This document shows, in pieces, positions 38,197-50,581 of a stretch of DNA of 64,000 nucleotides. The DNA lies in the NCBI GenBank assembly GCA_963402885.1, contig OY727094.1, forward strand, positions 32,676,501 to 32,740,500. Direction: 5' to 3'. The notes under the pieces were generated by a model. That model was not told the origin of the DNA, did no database searches, and saw only the letters and a list, made by a program, of their open reading frames with translations. Position 1 is the stretch's first letter. The number at the start of each line of letters is the position of its first letter. Source of the stretch: Antedon bifida. Its lineage: Eukaryota > Echinodermata > Crinoidea > Comatulida > Antedonidae. The position numbers and the translations under genes were made by a program.

Positions 38197-39944
38197 GAAC
38201 AGAGTTAAATTTCTAAGATAGACTTCAGGTATTATAGGTCCACGCCTATAAGATATACCATGATGTAGATTCCACTTTTTTAGCAGACAATTTTACAAAT
38301 ATTTCATTTTGTAATTCCTAATATCAAAGTGTTGGATTCGAAAACATTCTATTATAATACTATTAAAGATTGGAATAATGTTCCATCAAACATAAAAGGT
38401 ATAAAAACACCTAATGAGTATAAACATGTTATAAAGCTTTATCTTAGTAGGCCTAATGTGCATAGGGAGACTAATGCATTGTGAACTGTTGTTATATTTT
38501 TGAATTTTTCTATGTTTTTGTTATAAGGACCCCATTGAATAGCTTGCTCTATGGGTAATCCTTGGTATGTTGATTGTACCCCATTGGAAAGCTCTTATAG
38601 ATCTAATAATCCTTGGTATGTTGATTGTACCTCATTGGAAAGCTCTTCTAGATCTAAGGGTAATCCTTGGTATGTTGATTGTACCGAATAAAACAAACAA
38701 ACAAAAATGTATCCGACTTATTGTAATGTTAAAATTGCAATTTGTGATTGCATATAATATTTTTTCTGGTACAGTAGGTATATTGATGATTGTATCCAAA
38801 CACACTTATACAAATATAAATTGCAAAAGAACTATCAATATTCCAATATTCATTTGGAAGCAACTGCACCCTTTAGGTCAACTTTAATATCACGATCACA
38901 TGCCGCTATTGACTTTGGCCGTGACGTCACAAAAGCTGTTTCACAGTTTAGTGCAGGTCTTTCTGTAGAAGCACAATAGGATTACTACTAAGTCTATACT
39001 TATTCACTCAAAATTACACTAAACTATTTTTAGAAAAACACACAGAATCCTCGATTTAAATGTCAAGATCAATATACATAATAGAATTTTTAAATAAAAC
39101 GTACGGTAACCTATTTGGTTCTGAAAATGACGTTAGTTTCTCAACGTTTCGATCAATTATGCTTTGATGTTCATAGATAATAATGATCCGACGTCCTGCT
39201 TAAGAGTGAGGAGTTTGTTTTCTGATTCTCACAAACAGGATGATCAAAGTAAATTAATGATTGAAACGTCGAGAAACCCAACAATTCATTCATTTCAGAA
39301 CTCATATATACGCGTACGTGGGTACTGCAGTAGTACAGTACAGTTTTGTTCCTCCCACTGATGCTTGTCGCATCCAAGAGGCAGTCTTCTCTAGCATCCA
39401 AATATATGCTGGGTCCGACTGTTGAAGGGCTTCCTTGACTGGGTTAGCTTCTTAGCTCAGGATCGCACTGAAGGAGATTGCCTACTTTAATCCATGGGTC
39501 ACGATAGTATAGTTTTCGGGCTTGTGCAAAGAGCATTCGTTTTGTTAATGTGTTATTTGGTTCTCGACAGATATGGGCTATGTACTTCAGGTAGTGAACA
39601 TGTATATAATCTATTAGTGGAGTTGCACCAACGATATTTTCAACATCTTTATTTGAGAACAGGAGACTGAAAATTCCATCTTCTGTAGATTGCTCTTGGT
39701 TCCCTGTAACCTTCGCTTCTTTACATTTATATCCTCCTCTTATATACATTTGATTTCGCCAAGCAAACCTTCAAACAATTCTCATATTGTTCCATTGTCT
39801 TTCTTTGTTCAGTCGGCATTCATCATTTTATACCTTTTATATAATTATTTGCTATAGTGTTTTTTTATGCTAAAACTGGCATCTTTACCGTCATCATGAT
39901 GATGACTCAGCATTATCGCATTGTCACTGCGCCGACAATATTAC
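38197..39944. repeat. Second copy of the nested 1.95-kb duplication
   Basis: It is collinear with 36067-38000, with a shorter minisatellite (three units at 38525-38690). It stops at 39944, where the LINE begins; the remainder of the unit continues at 43119. Confidence 0.8.
39115..39306. mobile_element. Snap-back element, copy 3
   Basis: It is nearly identical to the copy at 37163, as expected from the 1.95-kb duplication. Single-base differences such as GACGTTAG are visible. Confidence 0.65.
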
Positions 39945-42900
39945 TTGTTTACTTGTTTCCCGTACACTTTCGTCTACGGGATCGAGGCGAAGCACTCAGT
40001 GCTTAAAAGCCCCTCTTAGCAATAAAATCATATTCAATATAGGGTGAAAACTTCAGCGGGTGGTTAGACCATGCGACGTTAAGTTTTGCTTTGAACGAGT
40101 TCACCGTAGCACATGAAACTACATCCGTAGGCAGAGCATTCCATAAGAGAATAACTCTCCTGGAGAAGGTGTCCCTCCTAATATTAAGACGAGAGCTTTT
40201 AAACTTGAGTTTATATGTGTGTCCACGGGTCCGAGATTCTAGATCAAATTCAAAAAATGTGTTGATCGAGATACGATCGAAACCCTTAACAATCCTAAAA
40301 ACTTGGATAATATCCGCTCTCTGCCTTCGATATCTCATAGTAGGAAGACCAAGAATTCTCAAACGTTGTTCATAAGGGATATTTCGGTACCTAGGAATCA
40401 ATCTTGTTGCTCTTTGCTGGACCTTCTCTATTTCATCCTGATCTCGTTTTCTAATAGGATTATAAACAGTGTTACAATATTCAAGCGTTGGCCTGACAAT
40501 AGACTTATACAGCTTCAAAAATCCATCTTTATTCAAGAATTTAAAAGATCTATAAATCATTCCTAGTTTCTTATTAGCCCTTTTACAGATATCCGCTACA
40601 TGCAAATTAAAGATTAAACTAGGATCAAAGGTAACACCCAGATCTTTCTCCTGCTTTACCTCATGTAGTAAATTACCAGCCATTGAATACAAGAACTTAA
40701 GATTATCACGACCATAATGAAATACCTTACACTTAGTGTCATTAAATGGCAATTGCCAAACATTAGACCAATGGGAAGCACTGTCAATGTCTCTCTGAAA
40801 TAAATCCGCATCATCAATGTTATTGACCACTCTATACAACTTAGTGTCGTCTGCAAATAAACGTATACTAGATTCGACAACATCAGGTAAATCGTTAATG
40901 AAGATTGAAAATAAGATTGGGCCCACAACGCTACCCTGTGGAATTCCACTTAATACTGGAGCCTGTGATGATAATTGACCATTGACACTAACTCGTTGCG
41001 TTCTATTTGACAAATAATTAGAGAACCAACCTAGTAGATTTCCCGTAATACCAAAACCTTTCAATTTGACTAGAAGCCTTTGGTGTGGCACACTATCAAA
41101 AGCCTTTTTATAGTCTAAATAGACACAATCAAAGCTATCATGGTTATCCAGGTTAGTAGTCCAACTCTCCAGGACATCAAGTAGTTGTAATGCACATGAT
41201 CTACCTTGTCTGAATCCAAATTGTTCGTTGCACAAAAGACCATTACTCTCAAGATACATTACAAGTTTATCCCTAATAATCCTTTCCATCATTTTCCCTA
41301 TGACCGACGTTAAACTAACCGGTCTATAGTTAGCCGGGTCCTCCTTTTTTCCTTTTTTGAATATAGGTATTACAATTGCCTCCTTCCACGATAGAGGGAC
41401 CTTCTGATCATTGAATAATCTAGTGAATATTAGACTGAGAGGGTAAGCAATTTGATCCTTTAATTCAATCAAAACCCGTGGGTGAAAGCCATCAGGGCCA
41501 GCTGACTTATCTATAACTAAGTTAGACAACAGCTTGTGAATATCTTCTACACTAAACTCAATATCTGACAAAGAAGCCTCAATCTTTTTATCCAGATTTG
41601 GAACATTCGATAAGTTCTCCTTACAAAAGACACTGCTAAAAAAAGAATTAAAAGACTCGGCTTTCTCTTGGTCATCTACAACAAGTTTACCCTCAAAATT
41701 TCTAAGAGTTGGAATACCAGATCTGGTTTTTAACTGAGAATTTACATAGCGCCAGAAAGACTTTTCATTGACTTTAACCTCATTTGCAATCTTATTTTCA
41801 AGGATGCTTTTAGAACTCTTAATCAAGTTGACAGTATCATTCCTTACTCTAATAAACGTGTTCCATTTGACACTAGCACTTTCATGCCCTTTACGCTTTG
41901 CTTTGATATACTGTTTCCAGCATTTATTCTTCTGTTTAATAGACTTATCAACCTCCTTAGTAAACCACAAAGGTCTCTTAAAATTTCCAGACAAGTGTTT
42001 CTTACACTTTGGAACAAACTGTTCCATACCTCTAGATAAAATCTCATCAAAAGAACCGTGCGAGTGTAACCCGTCCTTATCCAATAACTCAGTGTCCCAA
42101 TCGACACTATCAAGAAAACCACGAAACTTATCATAATCAGCATGGAAATAATTTCTGACCTCTACCACCTCATCTTTGATTAAGTTAACAGGAATTTTAA
42201 ATCGAAGTACCATATGATCACTCTTACCTAAGGGTGGAGCTTGAAGGACCTCACTAATAGAATCCTCATTTGATGTAAATACCAGGTCCAGAACATTGGG
42301 CTGTTCTCCTATTCTATAACGGGTTGGGTCTCGTACATGCTGAGCTAAAAATAAGTCATTAATGGTGTCGAAAAAATTATGACTATTTTTACCATCTTCA
42401 CCAGTCACATATCCTAGCTCCCAATTAATACTCCTATAATTAAAATCTCCAACTATAATAAAATCGGAACAAGAAAAGGATGCCACTTTTCTAAACAGAG
42501 AACACAAGGCAGAATTATTGACATTAGATCCGGAGTCACTTCTATACACACATCCAATTATTAAGGTGCGATCTTTGACTCTAATCTCAACAAACATGGA
42601 TTCCTCAAACAAAATATCTTTAAACAAAACAGGAGTGGCAGACATCCCATTTCGAACATAAATAACAACTCCTCTACCAGATGAAAGCTTTTCATTTGGC
42701 AAAAACATCTGATATCCAGGGATATGAAACTCTTCTATAGACAATTCAAAAAAGTACTTCTTTGGTAGAATCTCAGTCAAAGCAATGATATCAGCTTTCT
42801 CTGAAGATAAACGCAACAAAAGCTCATTCTTCTTATTTAGAAGGGAATCACAATTTGTATAAAACACATTAAAAAAATCATTAACATCTTCTGACTGCGT

Positions 42901-43119
42901 GGAACTTACATTGTTAGGCAGTGTTCTCTTCCGATTGGGTAGTGCTTTGGGAACGAAACCGAGTTATTTTCCCCCTTCTAATTACCAAGTCTTTTTCCCC
43001 TTTGCTTTGCCTATCCCTCAATATGTCCCTAAGTTTATTATACTCATCCCGTTCCTTTATTGTTCTATCATTACTTACTGCGCACTTTTTTTGTATCGCA
43101 ATTTCAAAGGCATCTCTTT
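39945..43119 (-). mobile_element. CR1-like non-LTR retrotransposon inserted in the duplicated unit
   Basis: The insertion boundaries are read from the empty site at 37998-38035, where CGACAATATTAC runs straight into AAAACAATTG. Here these halves flank about 3.2 kb. On the minus strand the 3' end has a 58-nt UTR after the stop and terminates in two AAACAAGT octamers instead of poly(A), as is typical of CR1-type elements. No clear target-site duplication is seen. The 5' end is probably truncated, because no gag-like ORF1 is visible in the 250 bp upstream of the pol frame. Confidence 0.88.
40003..42867 (-). CDS. LINE ORF2: AP-like endonuclease plus reverse transcriptase
   Basis: A 954-codon open frame, which stays open a little upstream of 42867 into 42960. 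The N-terminal part has the AP-endonuclease signatures FYTNCDSLLNKK, ALTEI, VGDFNYRSINW and GKSDHMVLRF. The RT domain has SAGPDGFHPRVL, FKKGKKEDPANYRPVSLTS, QFGFRQGRSC, YLDYKKAFDSVPH, SGIPQGSVVGPILFSIFIND and the catalytic RLFADDTKLY. The C-terminal extension (PTLEYCNTVYNP, IEKVQQRATRLIP) is typical of CR1/L2-group elements. The frame has no internal stop, which suggests a young insertion. There is no RNase H domain. The start codon is uncertain because of 5' truncation. Confidence 0.9.
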   Translation of the reverse strand: MFYTNCDSLLNKKNELLLRLSSEKADIIALTEILPKKYFFELSIEEFHIPGYQMFLPNEKLSSGRGVVIYVRNGMSATPVLFKDILFEESMFVEIRVKDRTLIIGCVYRSDSGSNVNNSALCSLFRKVASFSCSDFIIVGDFNYRSINWELGYVTGEDGKNSHNFFDTINDLFLAQHVRDPTRYRIGEQPNVLDLVFTSNEDSISEVLQAPPLGKSDHMVLRFKIPVNLIKDEVVEVRNYFHADYDKFRGFLDSVDWDTELLDKDGLHSHGSFDEILSRGMEQFVPKCKKHLSGNFKRPLWFTKEVDKSIKQKNKCWKQYIKAKRKGHESASVKWNTFIRVRNDTVNLIKSSKSILENKIANEVKVNEKSFWRYVNSQLKTRSGIPTLRNFEGKLVVDDQEKAESFNSFFSSVFCKENLSNVPNLDKKIEASLSDIEFSVEDIHKLLSNLVIDKSAGPDGFHPRVLIELKDQIAYPLSLIFTRLFNDQKVPLSWKEAIVIPIFKKGKKEDPANYRPVSLTSVIGKMMERIIRDKLVMYLESNGLLCNEQFGFRQGRSCALQLLDVLESWTTNLDNHDSFDCVYLDYKKAFDSVPHQRLLVKLKGFGITGNLLGWFSNYLSNRTQRVSVNGQLSSQAPVLSGIPQGSVVGPILFSIFINDLPDVVESSIRLFADDTKLYRVVNNIDDADLFQRDIDSASHWSNVWQLPFNDTKCKVFHYGRDNLKFLYSMAGNLLHEVKQEKDLGVTFDPSLIFNLHVADICKRANKKLGMIYRSFKFLNKDGFLKLYKSIVRPTLEYCNTVYNPIRKRDQDEIEKVQQRATRLIPRYRNIPYEQRLRILGLPTMRYRRQRADIIQVFRIVKGFDRISINTFFEFDLESRTRGHTYKLKFKSSRLNIRRDTFSRRVILLWNALPTDVVSCATVNSFKAKLNVAWSNHPLKFSPYIEYDFIAKRGF

Positions 43120-43737
43120 CAAAACAATTGTTGTTGTATTGTATTTAAATTCTGGGTAGGAAAAAAAATAAACGAATAGAGTTATATTTTGATATCGAAA
43201 TAGTGATGAAAAATTAAATTGGTAAAATAAATTATTTTTAAAAAACTGGTACGGTGTCATGTTGTCCGTTGAAGGCGCTCTTTGGTTTCTATTTAAAACG
43301 ACTAGAGCAGGTGATGGTTTGGTGGTATCAATTCACACAGCGCGGCCTTTATGAATAATAAAAAGGTGTAGGTCTAGGCCTAGTAGGTAAGGCCTAGTTT
43401 CTTCTTAGAGCCACAAAACTTAGGTAAGCTGGGTGTTAGTTTGTTTCTTTTTTGGTAATACGCTAGGCCTAGACTCTACTGGTGCCTGCATGGCACCTAA
43501 CTAACGTGACAAATATTTATGAACACATCAATTGTTATCCCCCTAGTTAGGCCTACCTAGTACTAGTACTAGTAGGCCTCCACCACACACAGGCAGCCAG
43601 CAGTCGTGCGTGTGCCACTCTTTTTTTCTCTTTTTTCTAGCCCACACAAACTAGAGAGTCGCAGGAGGAAAGTGTGACTTCTAACTAGCCTAGTTTAGTA
43701 GCCTACTACTATCTAGGCCTGGGCCTAGATGACCTCA
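43120..43737. repeat. Continuation of the duplicated unit, matching 21860-22385
   Basis: TTGTATTTAAATTCTGGGTA, GCGCGGCCTTTATGAATAAT and CAAAACTTAGGTAAGCTGGG occur here and at 21870-22160. It leads collinearly into HELLS fragment C, so it links the spacer duplications to the large unit B. No gene seen. Confidence 0.7.
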
Positions 43738-45296
<1,559 letters not shown>

Positions 45297-47169
45297 TAAA
45301 TAAATAATTACTACATTTTATTACAGCATGATCAATAATCTGCCATACGATTTACACACAGAGTGTCATATGTAAAGAAGTATTTGTGCTGAGTGAAGTT
45401 GAGCCTAACCTAAATTGATTCTACCCAGCTTATATTTCACATACCAACTTAAGTCTGTTCATAACCTAGTCTTACCTACCACTTTCACTGTTTGGAACAC
45501 ACCACCATGTTTATAGAAATATCCCAACATGTTTGTAATGAATTTATAGCAGTGCAACTTTGCCTCCAACTTTATACAAGCTATTAAAATAATAAGGTGG
45601 TAAGATAAATTGTTTGATTTGTATTCAACTATGTTTATTTTAGAGAACTGAAGACGTTTCAATCTGCCAACAGACTTCTACTTACTGGTACCCCACTTCA
45701 AAACAACCTGTCTGAGTTGTGGTCTATGCTGAACTTCTTGCTACCAGAAGTGTTTGATGATCTACAAACGTAAGTATTAATTGTTATCAATTTGGATCCG
45801 GTCCAGCTCCAGTTGAGGTTCGCAACAGATTGTGCGTCGTACAGCATTAGTGACTTTTTGTTTTCATGACGTGTCATGCAGCTACACGCATATCGAGGAA
45901 AAAGAACATGGCACATGGTGCGTCGTGAAAACAAAACAAAATGCGACATGATTTTTGTTTTCCGGAGCAGGTGTGAAAGGCAAACATGTCAATCACTGCC
46001 CACCAAACAATTTCCCTCTGTATAAGAACAAAACTGATGTGTATGTAAATTTTCTTTATTTTATTTTTCAGGTTTGAATCCTGGTTTGATTTTAATTCAT
46101 TTTCAAGTCACGAAGATGAAGAAGCCATTGTAGCTAAGGAGAGACAACAACATGTTATATCCATGATGCACCAGGTACTGCCAACAAATCAGTTAACAGT
46201 TTCTTAGATCAAAAACGAAGGGAACGGTAATTGCTCCATCTATCAGACCGAACGTTAAATCGACCAATTATAGTCCCGATGAGAATGGAACAGATTATAC
46301 TGGCCTTAAATGCATGCACAGATTAATGTTGATATTTTCTGTTTGTAATTTTATTCTGTATTAAAACTGTTTGTATCTTATAGATCTTGACGCCATTTTT
46401 ATTACGACGCTTAAAGACAGATGTTGACCTGACAATACTTCCAAAGAAAGAGATCATTGTAAATGCACCAATGATGAGTATTCAACAAGAATTCTACGCA
46501 TCAACTCTAGACAGGTCAATTATTGATAAGGTCAAACCCAAGGTAAGAACAGTGCATCACTTGCCATGGCTCTGTTATAATCAACCTAGCTGCCTACAAG
46601 CCAGAGTGTTAGTTAACATGAAATTAGAAACACATGCTAAAATAAATGAGGCGAGATTCTGCAGCTGAGAAATTGCAGTAAGAATTAGCCAATGATTGGT
46701 TGATAACTAAAAGTTAAAAAATCAAGTGCCACACTTTCTATAGTTTGTTTAGGTGCCTTATGTTATTAAGTTCCAAAATATTGAAGTGTATATAAAAAGA
46801 ATGTTGTTGTCACTCATCTTGGCGTCCTTTTGTTCCACAGAAAAAAGAAGAGGTAACATTGACCCCAAAAGGTCGACCCAAGAGAGGATGCTCTAAAACG
46901 GTCGACTGCTCCATTGTATTTAATGAAACTGAGGAATCTGATGATGTTGAAGATTGGTACAAAAAGATTAGAGACACATTTGCCAAGTGAGTTTACAATA
47001 GTTGTAGTAGAGAAGTCTAGGCGTGAGTACCATAAAGTTAAGATTGAATGGGAAAAATATTTCGTTGTATTCAGGTGGCATGGGGTGGGTGCTGTGTTGA
47101 AATTATTCTTTGTAGTATGGTGTTGGTTAGTGCTATATCTATAATGTCCTGTAGTCGGAACAGATGCTT

Positions 47170-47368
47170 AGCACCTGGTGAGAGGGTGTCCCTGTCCACT
47201 TCCACCACTACAACATCCATGAGTACATTACTTTATACCCCTTTTATTATTTATTTCAGAGAACCAACTGCACCTGGTGAGAGGGTGTCCCTGTCCACCT
47301 CCACCACTACAACATCCATGAGTACATTACTTTATGCCCCTTTTATTATTTATTTCAGAGAACCAACT
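47170..47368 (+). repeat. 99-bp tandem duplication including a splice acceptor (HELLS copy B)
   Basis: Two near-identical units contain GCACCTGGTGAGAGGGTGTC, a CCACTACAACATCCATGAG segment and the acceptor TATTTATTTCAG followed by AGAACCAACT. Two equivalent acceptors (before 47260 and before 47359) are thus available. Only the second continues into the conserved exon. Confidence 0.85.
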
Positions 47369-47690
47369 GCACCTGGTGTGACGCCATCAAATACAGAATC
47401 AGTAGTTAATATTAAGCTTCAAAACATTGTAATGCAACTAAGAAAATGCTGTAACCATCCTTACCTACTGGAATATCCACTTGACCCGGTCACGCAACAG
47501 TTCAAAGTTGACGAGGATCTTGTCAAGTCATGCGGAAAGCTTTTAGTGTTGGAGAGGATGTTACCTGAACTAAAGAAGCGTGGACACAAGGTATCAATCT
47601 TAAATATTCATGTTAGTTTAAAAGAATGCAATAAGTTAATGAAATTGGCAATTGGTACCAGCTTATTTTATAAAAACATCTGAATTATAT

Positions 47691-47914
47691 GTCTGTTTGT
47701 CTGTAGGTCCTGATCTTATCCCAGATGACCTCAATGTCTGATATGTTTGTCTGTAGGTCCTCATCTTTTCCCAGATGACCTCAATGTCTGATATGTTTGT
47801 CTGTTTGTCTGTAGGTCCTGATCTTATCCCAGATGACCTCAATGTCTGATATGTTTGTCTGTAGGTCCTCATCTTTTCCCAGATGACCTCAATGCTTGAC
47901 ATACTTGAAGATTA
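47691..47914 (+). repeat. Four tandem copies of an acceptor plus exon 5' end (HELLS copy B)
   Basis: The unit TTTGTCTGTAGGTCCTCATC, then TTTTCCCAGATGACCTCAAT, occurs four times, alternating between GATCTTATCCC and CATCTTTTCCC versions with 50- and 58-bp spacing. This indicates a duplicated pair of about 108 bp. Each unit carries its own CTGTAG acceptor. Only the last one (exon from 47865) reads on into [11 protein letters not shown]. Confidence 0.88.
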
Positions 47915-49071
47915 CTGCCACTTAAGAAACCACAACTACTGTCGTCTAGATGGCAGCATGGCTTTTGCTGAGAGACAGGGTAAGCACCTGCATGGTGAAG
48001 ATGAAGAAATTTAGAATTATTTGGAAGAACTTGTAAATATAAATGATACTGAATTAAGTTGATACACACATTCTGATTTTAGCAACTACTGCTGTATTAT
48101 GTTAATTAGTATTATGTGTTAGTATTTGTGTTATTATCTTTCTCAGACTAGTAATTTTAGCAATGATCCTGATTATTTCATCTTTCTGCTTTCATCAACT
48201 TGACAACAGCTGACACAGTCATTATATATGACAGTGATTGGGTAAGTTAAATAAATAATTACTACATTTTATTACAGCGTGATCAATAATCTGACATACG
48301 ATTTACACACAGAGTGCAATATACTTTTTTGCTGCGCACTTTTTGCACTCAAGTGCATGATAGTGAAAAAATAAAGAGCGCACACGTGACTCATTTCAGC
48401 GCGTCTGATTGGCTACATCCTTGAACCCATGTTATAACAATTAGTCACAAGCTTGTGGTGTAATGTTTGTTTTAGTGTAGTGACTTTCAATACATTGTAA
48501 AGTAGCATTTATAGTTATATTATAGAATCCACAGTCAGATCTACAAGCCCAAGATAAGATAGATGCCACAGAATTGGTCAAGAAAAGCCAGTGATTGTGT
48601 ACAGGTTAGTGACCATTAACACCATTGACCAGAAGATAGTGGAGAGAGCAGCTGCAAAGAGGAAGCTGGAGAAGATGGTCATTCATCAAGGTCAGTTTTG
48701 TCTTTCACACCTCCCTAAAAACCCTCCTGAACAATAAACGCCCGGGGCATTTATTCAAATGAATACGTTAAATTAATCATATTGTTTTATAGACTTCTAC
48801 AGTAGTATGCAAACTTCTAGGCATTGATTGTTCTCATTCATTTCAAAAATTCATTATCTTGTTTTTTTTAGGTAAATTCAAAGGCAGTAAAACTATGGTG
48901 AGAGACTCAAAAGCTGTGATGGATCCCATGGAACCACTAAAAGTGTTACGCTCCACTGATCACTCTGGCATTATCAAAAACTGTGAAGAACAAGTCATCA
49001 GCGACGCAGATCTTGATCTCCTATTGGATCGCAGCGACCTTGTTGGAATTGAAACCAGTAAAGGAAAATGA

Positions 49072-50581
49072 AGTGTTTAAGGTTCTGGAATCCTGCGATG
49101 AGAATGTCATGGAGTTAAAGATCTCAGTACTGGGTTCACATACTGTATACCCAATATTGCACAAATTGAAATCTGGGATTGTTAATGGTATTTATGATAT
49201 TTATTTCTATGCAAGTAGTTACTGTTGTTTTCTGCACAGCACAGTGTTCAGGTTTAAACTATTGTTAACACCAAGTGTTATTACAAGTCAGCACAGTGTT
49301 CAGGTTTAAACTATTGTTAACACCAAGTGTTATTACAAGTCAGCACAGTGTTCAGGTTTAAACTATTATTAACACCAAGTGTTATTACAAGTCAGCACAG
49401 TGTTCAGGTTTAAACTATTGTTAACACCAAGTGTTATTACAAGTCAGCACAGTGTTCAGGTTTAAACTATCGTTAACACCAAGTGTTATTACAAGTCAGC
49501 ACAGTGTTCAGGTTTAAACTATTGTTAACACCAAGTGTTCACAGTGTTCAGGTTTAAACTATTTTTAACACCAAGTGTTATTACTCTTACAACATAAAGA
49601 AAATCAAAGACTATACACAAATATATTTTATGTAGAACTTTTAATATAATACAAATAGTGATAACAAAAATGGTAATCCATAACTTATCAACTTTAAATT
49701 TATTTTATACAGGATTATATTTCACTATTTCTACATCCTAACATAAAAAATAAGTCTACATTAAAAAATATATTTAAAAACACACCAATGAAACTAATCA
49801 TTGATATCAAACTATATTATATAATGTCTTCATTGTTTGATTTTTGACATTTTTAGTTTTACAAATTCTACTACAACTTTGTTCTGTTGTTGTTACTGTG
49901 CCAAAGACATCTCATAATGTGTTTATTTGTTAATTTAATTTCTAATTACGTTTTCATTTAATAAAACTGCTTTTGATAACTAATTACGTTTCATCATTAT
50001 GTTCATGTTATGTTTTGTAGTTTCAAGTTGTACCACTTTACTTTTAGTATTGGATGGTTAAAACCATCCAACCTAATTATAAAAAGTGAAATTACATTTA
50101 TGATTTAATATTATTTTATCACATAATATTATCACATAATTACTTTAAAACACGCACAACCAATTCTATACAATATATCATGTAAAAAAACATTGCATTA
50201 TTATAAAAGAATCATTTTCATTAAACATGACAGCACAGCTTATAAAGATTATAATGAATAAGAAACAAACATTCTTGTTTATCTGCATGCTACAGCTGTT
50301 AATAATTATTACTTCCGTTGCTAGTGTGCCGCGTGCGGAAATACGCGCGCGCGCTCCGTCGATGAAGGTAAGTATGTCAAAATAAAATGTTTAAAAACAT
50401 TTTATGTTTTAGATTATCATATTGATTTAATCTACTATACGATTTATATATAAAAGGTCGTTTTTATATTGTATACAAATTTAATGTTAGAAATGCAAAT
50501 ATTTGCGATATCAAAAATTGACACCTGCTTGCTGCGAGATTTAAAAATGTGTTTGTTATATAGTAGAAGTAACATACGTTA
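49072..50581. other. Intergenic between HELLS fragment B and NACHT gene B
   Basis: It starts with the decayed HELLS tail (FKVLESCDENVM out of frame) and contains the 52-bp minisatellite. It then continues collinearly with 24483-25443, including the GC-rich GCGCGCGCGC block near 50345. No coding region was recognised. Confidence 0.5.
49237..49584 (+). repeat. 52-bp minisatellite, 7 units (copy B)
   Basis: Same unit as 24017-24482 but with seven copies, the sixth shortened by 13 bp. Copy number changed after the segmental duplication. Confidence 0.9.

Larger units (their letters stand above)
45644..49071 (+). pseudogene. HELLS: HELLS-like SNF2 helicase, 5'-truncated copy with frameshifts (copy B)
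   Basis: Exons: 45644-45769 ([20 protein letters not shown]), 46072-46174, 46384-46542 (ILTPFLLRRLKTDVDLTILP), 46841-46986, 47359-47590 ([31 protein letters not shown]), 47865-47979 ([26 protein letters not shown]), 48147-48241, 48526-48690, 48872-49071. The first six are clean and phase-consistent and cover SNF2 motif III through the helicase C start. The seventh lacks 22 nt that encode the STRAGGLG motif V, and its phase does not match the preceding donor. The eighth has a 5-nt insertion (AAGAT doubled) before RCHRIGQ. The last shifts frame after DRSDLVG. The ATP-binding half (Walker A, DEGH) is absent upstream. HELLS remodels heterochromatin, but this copy should not make an active helicase. 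Confidence 0.88.
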
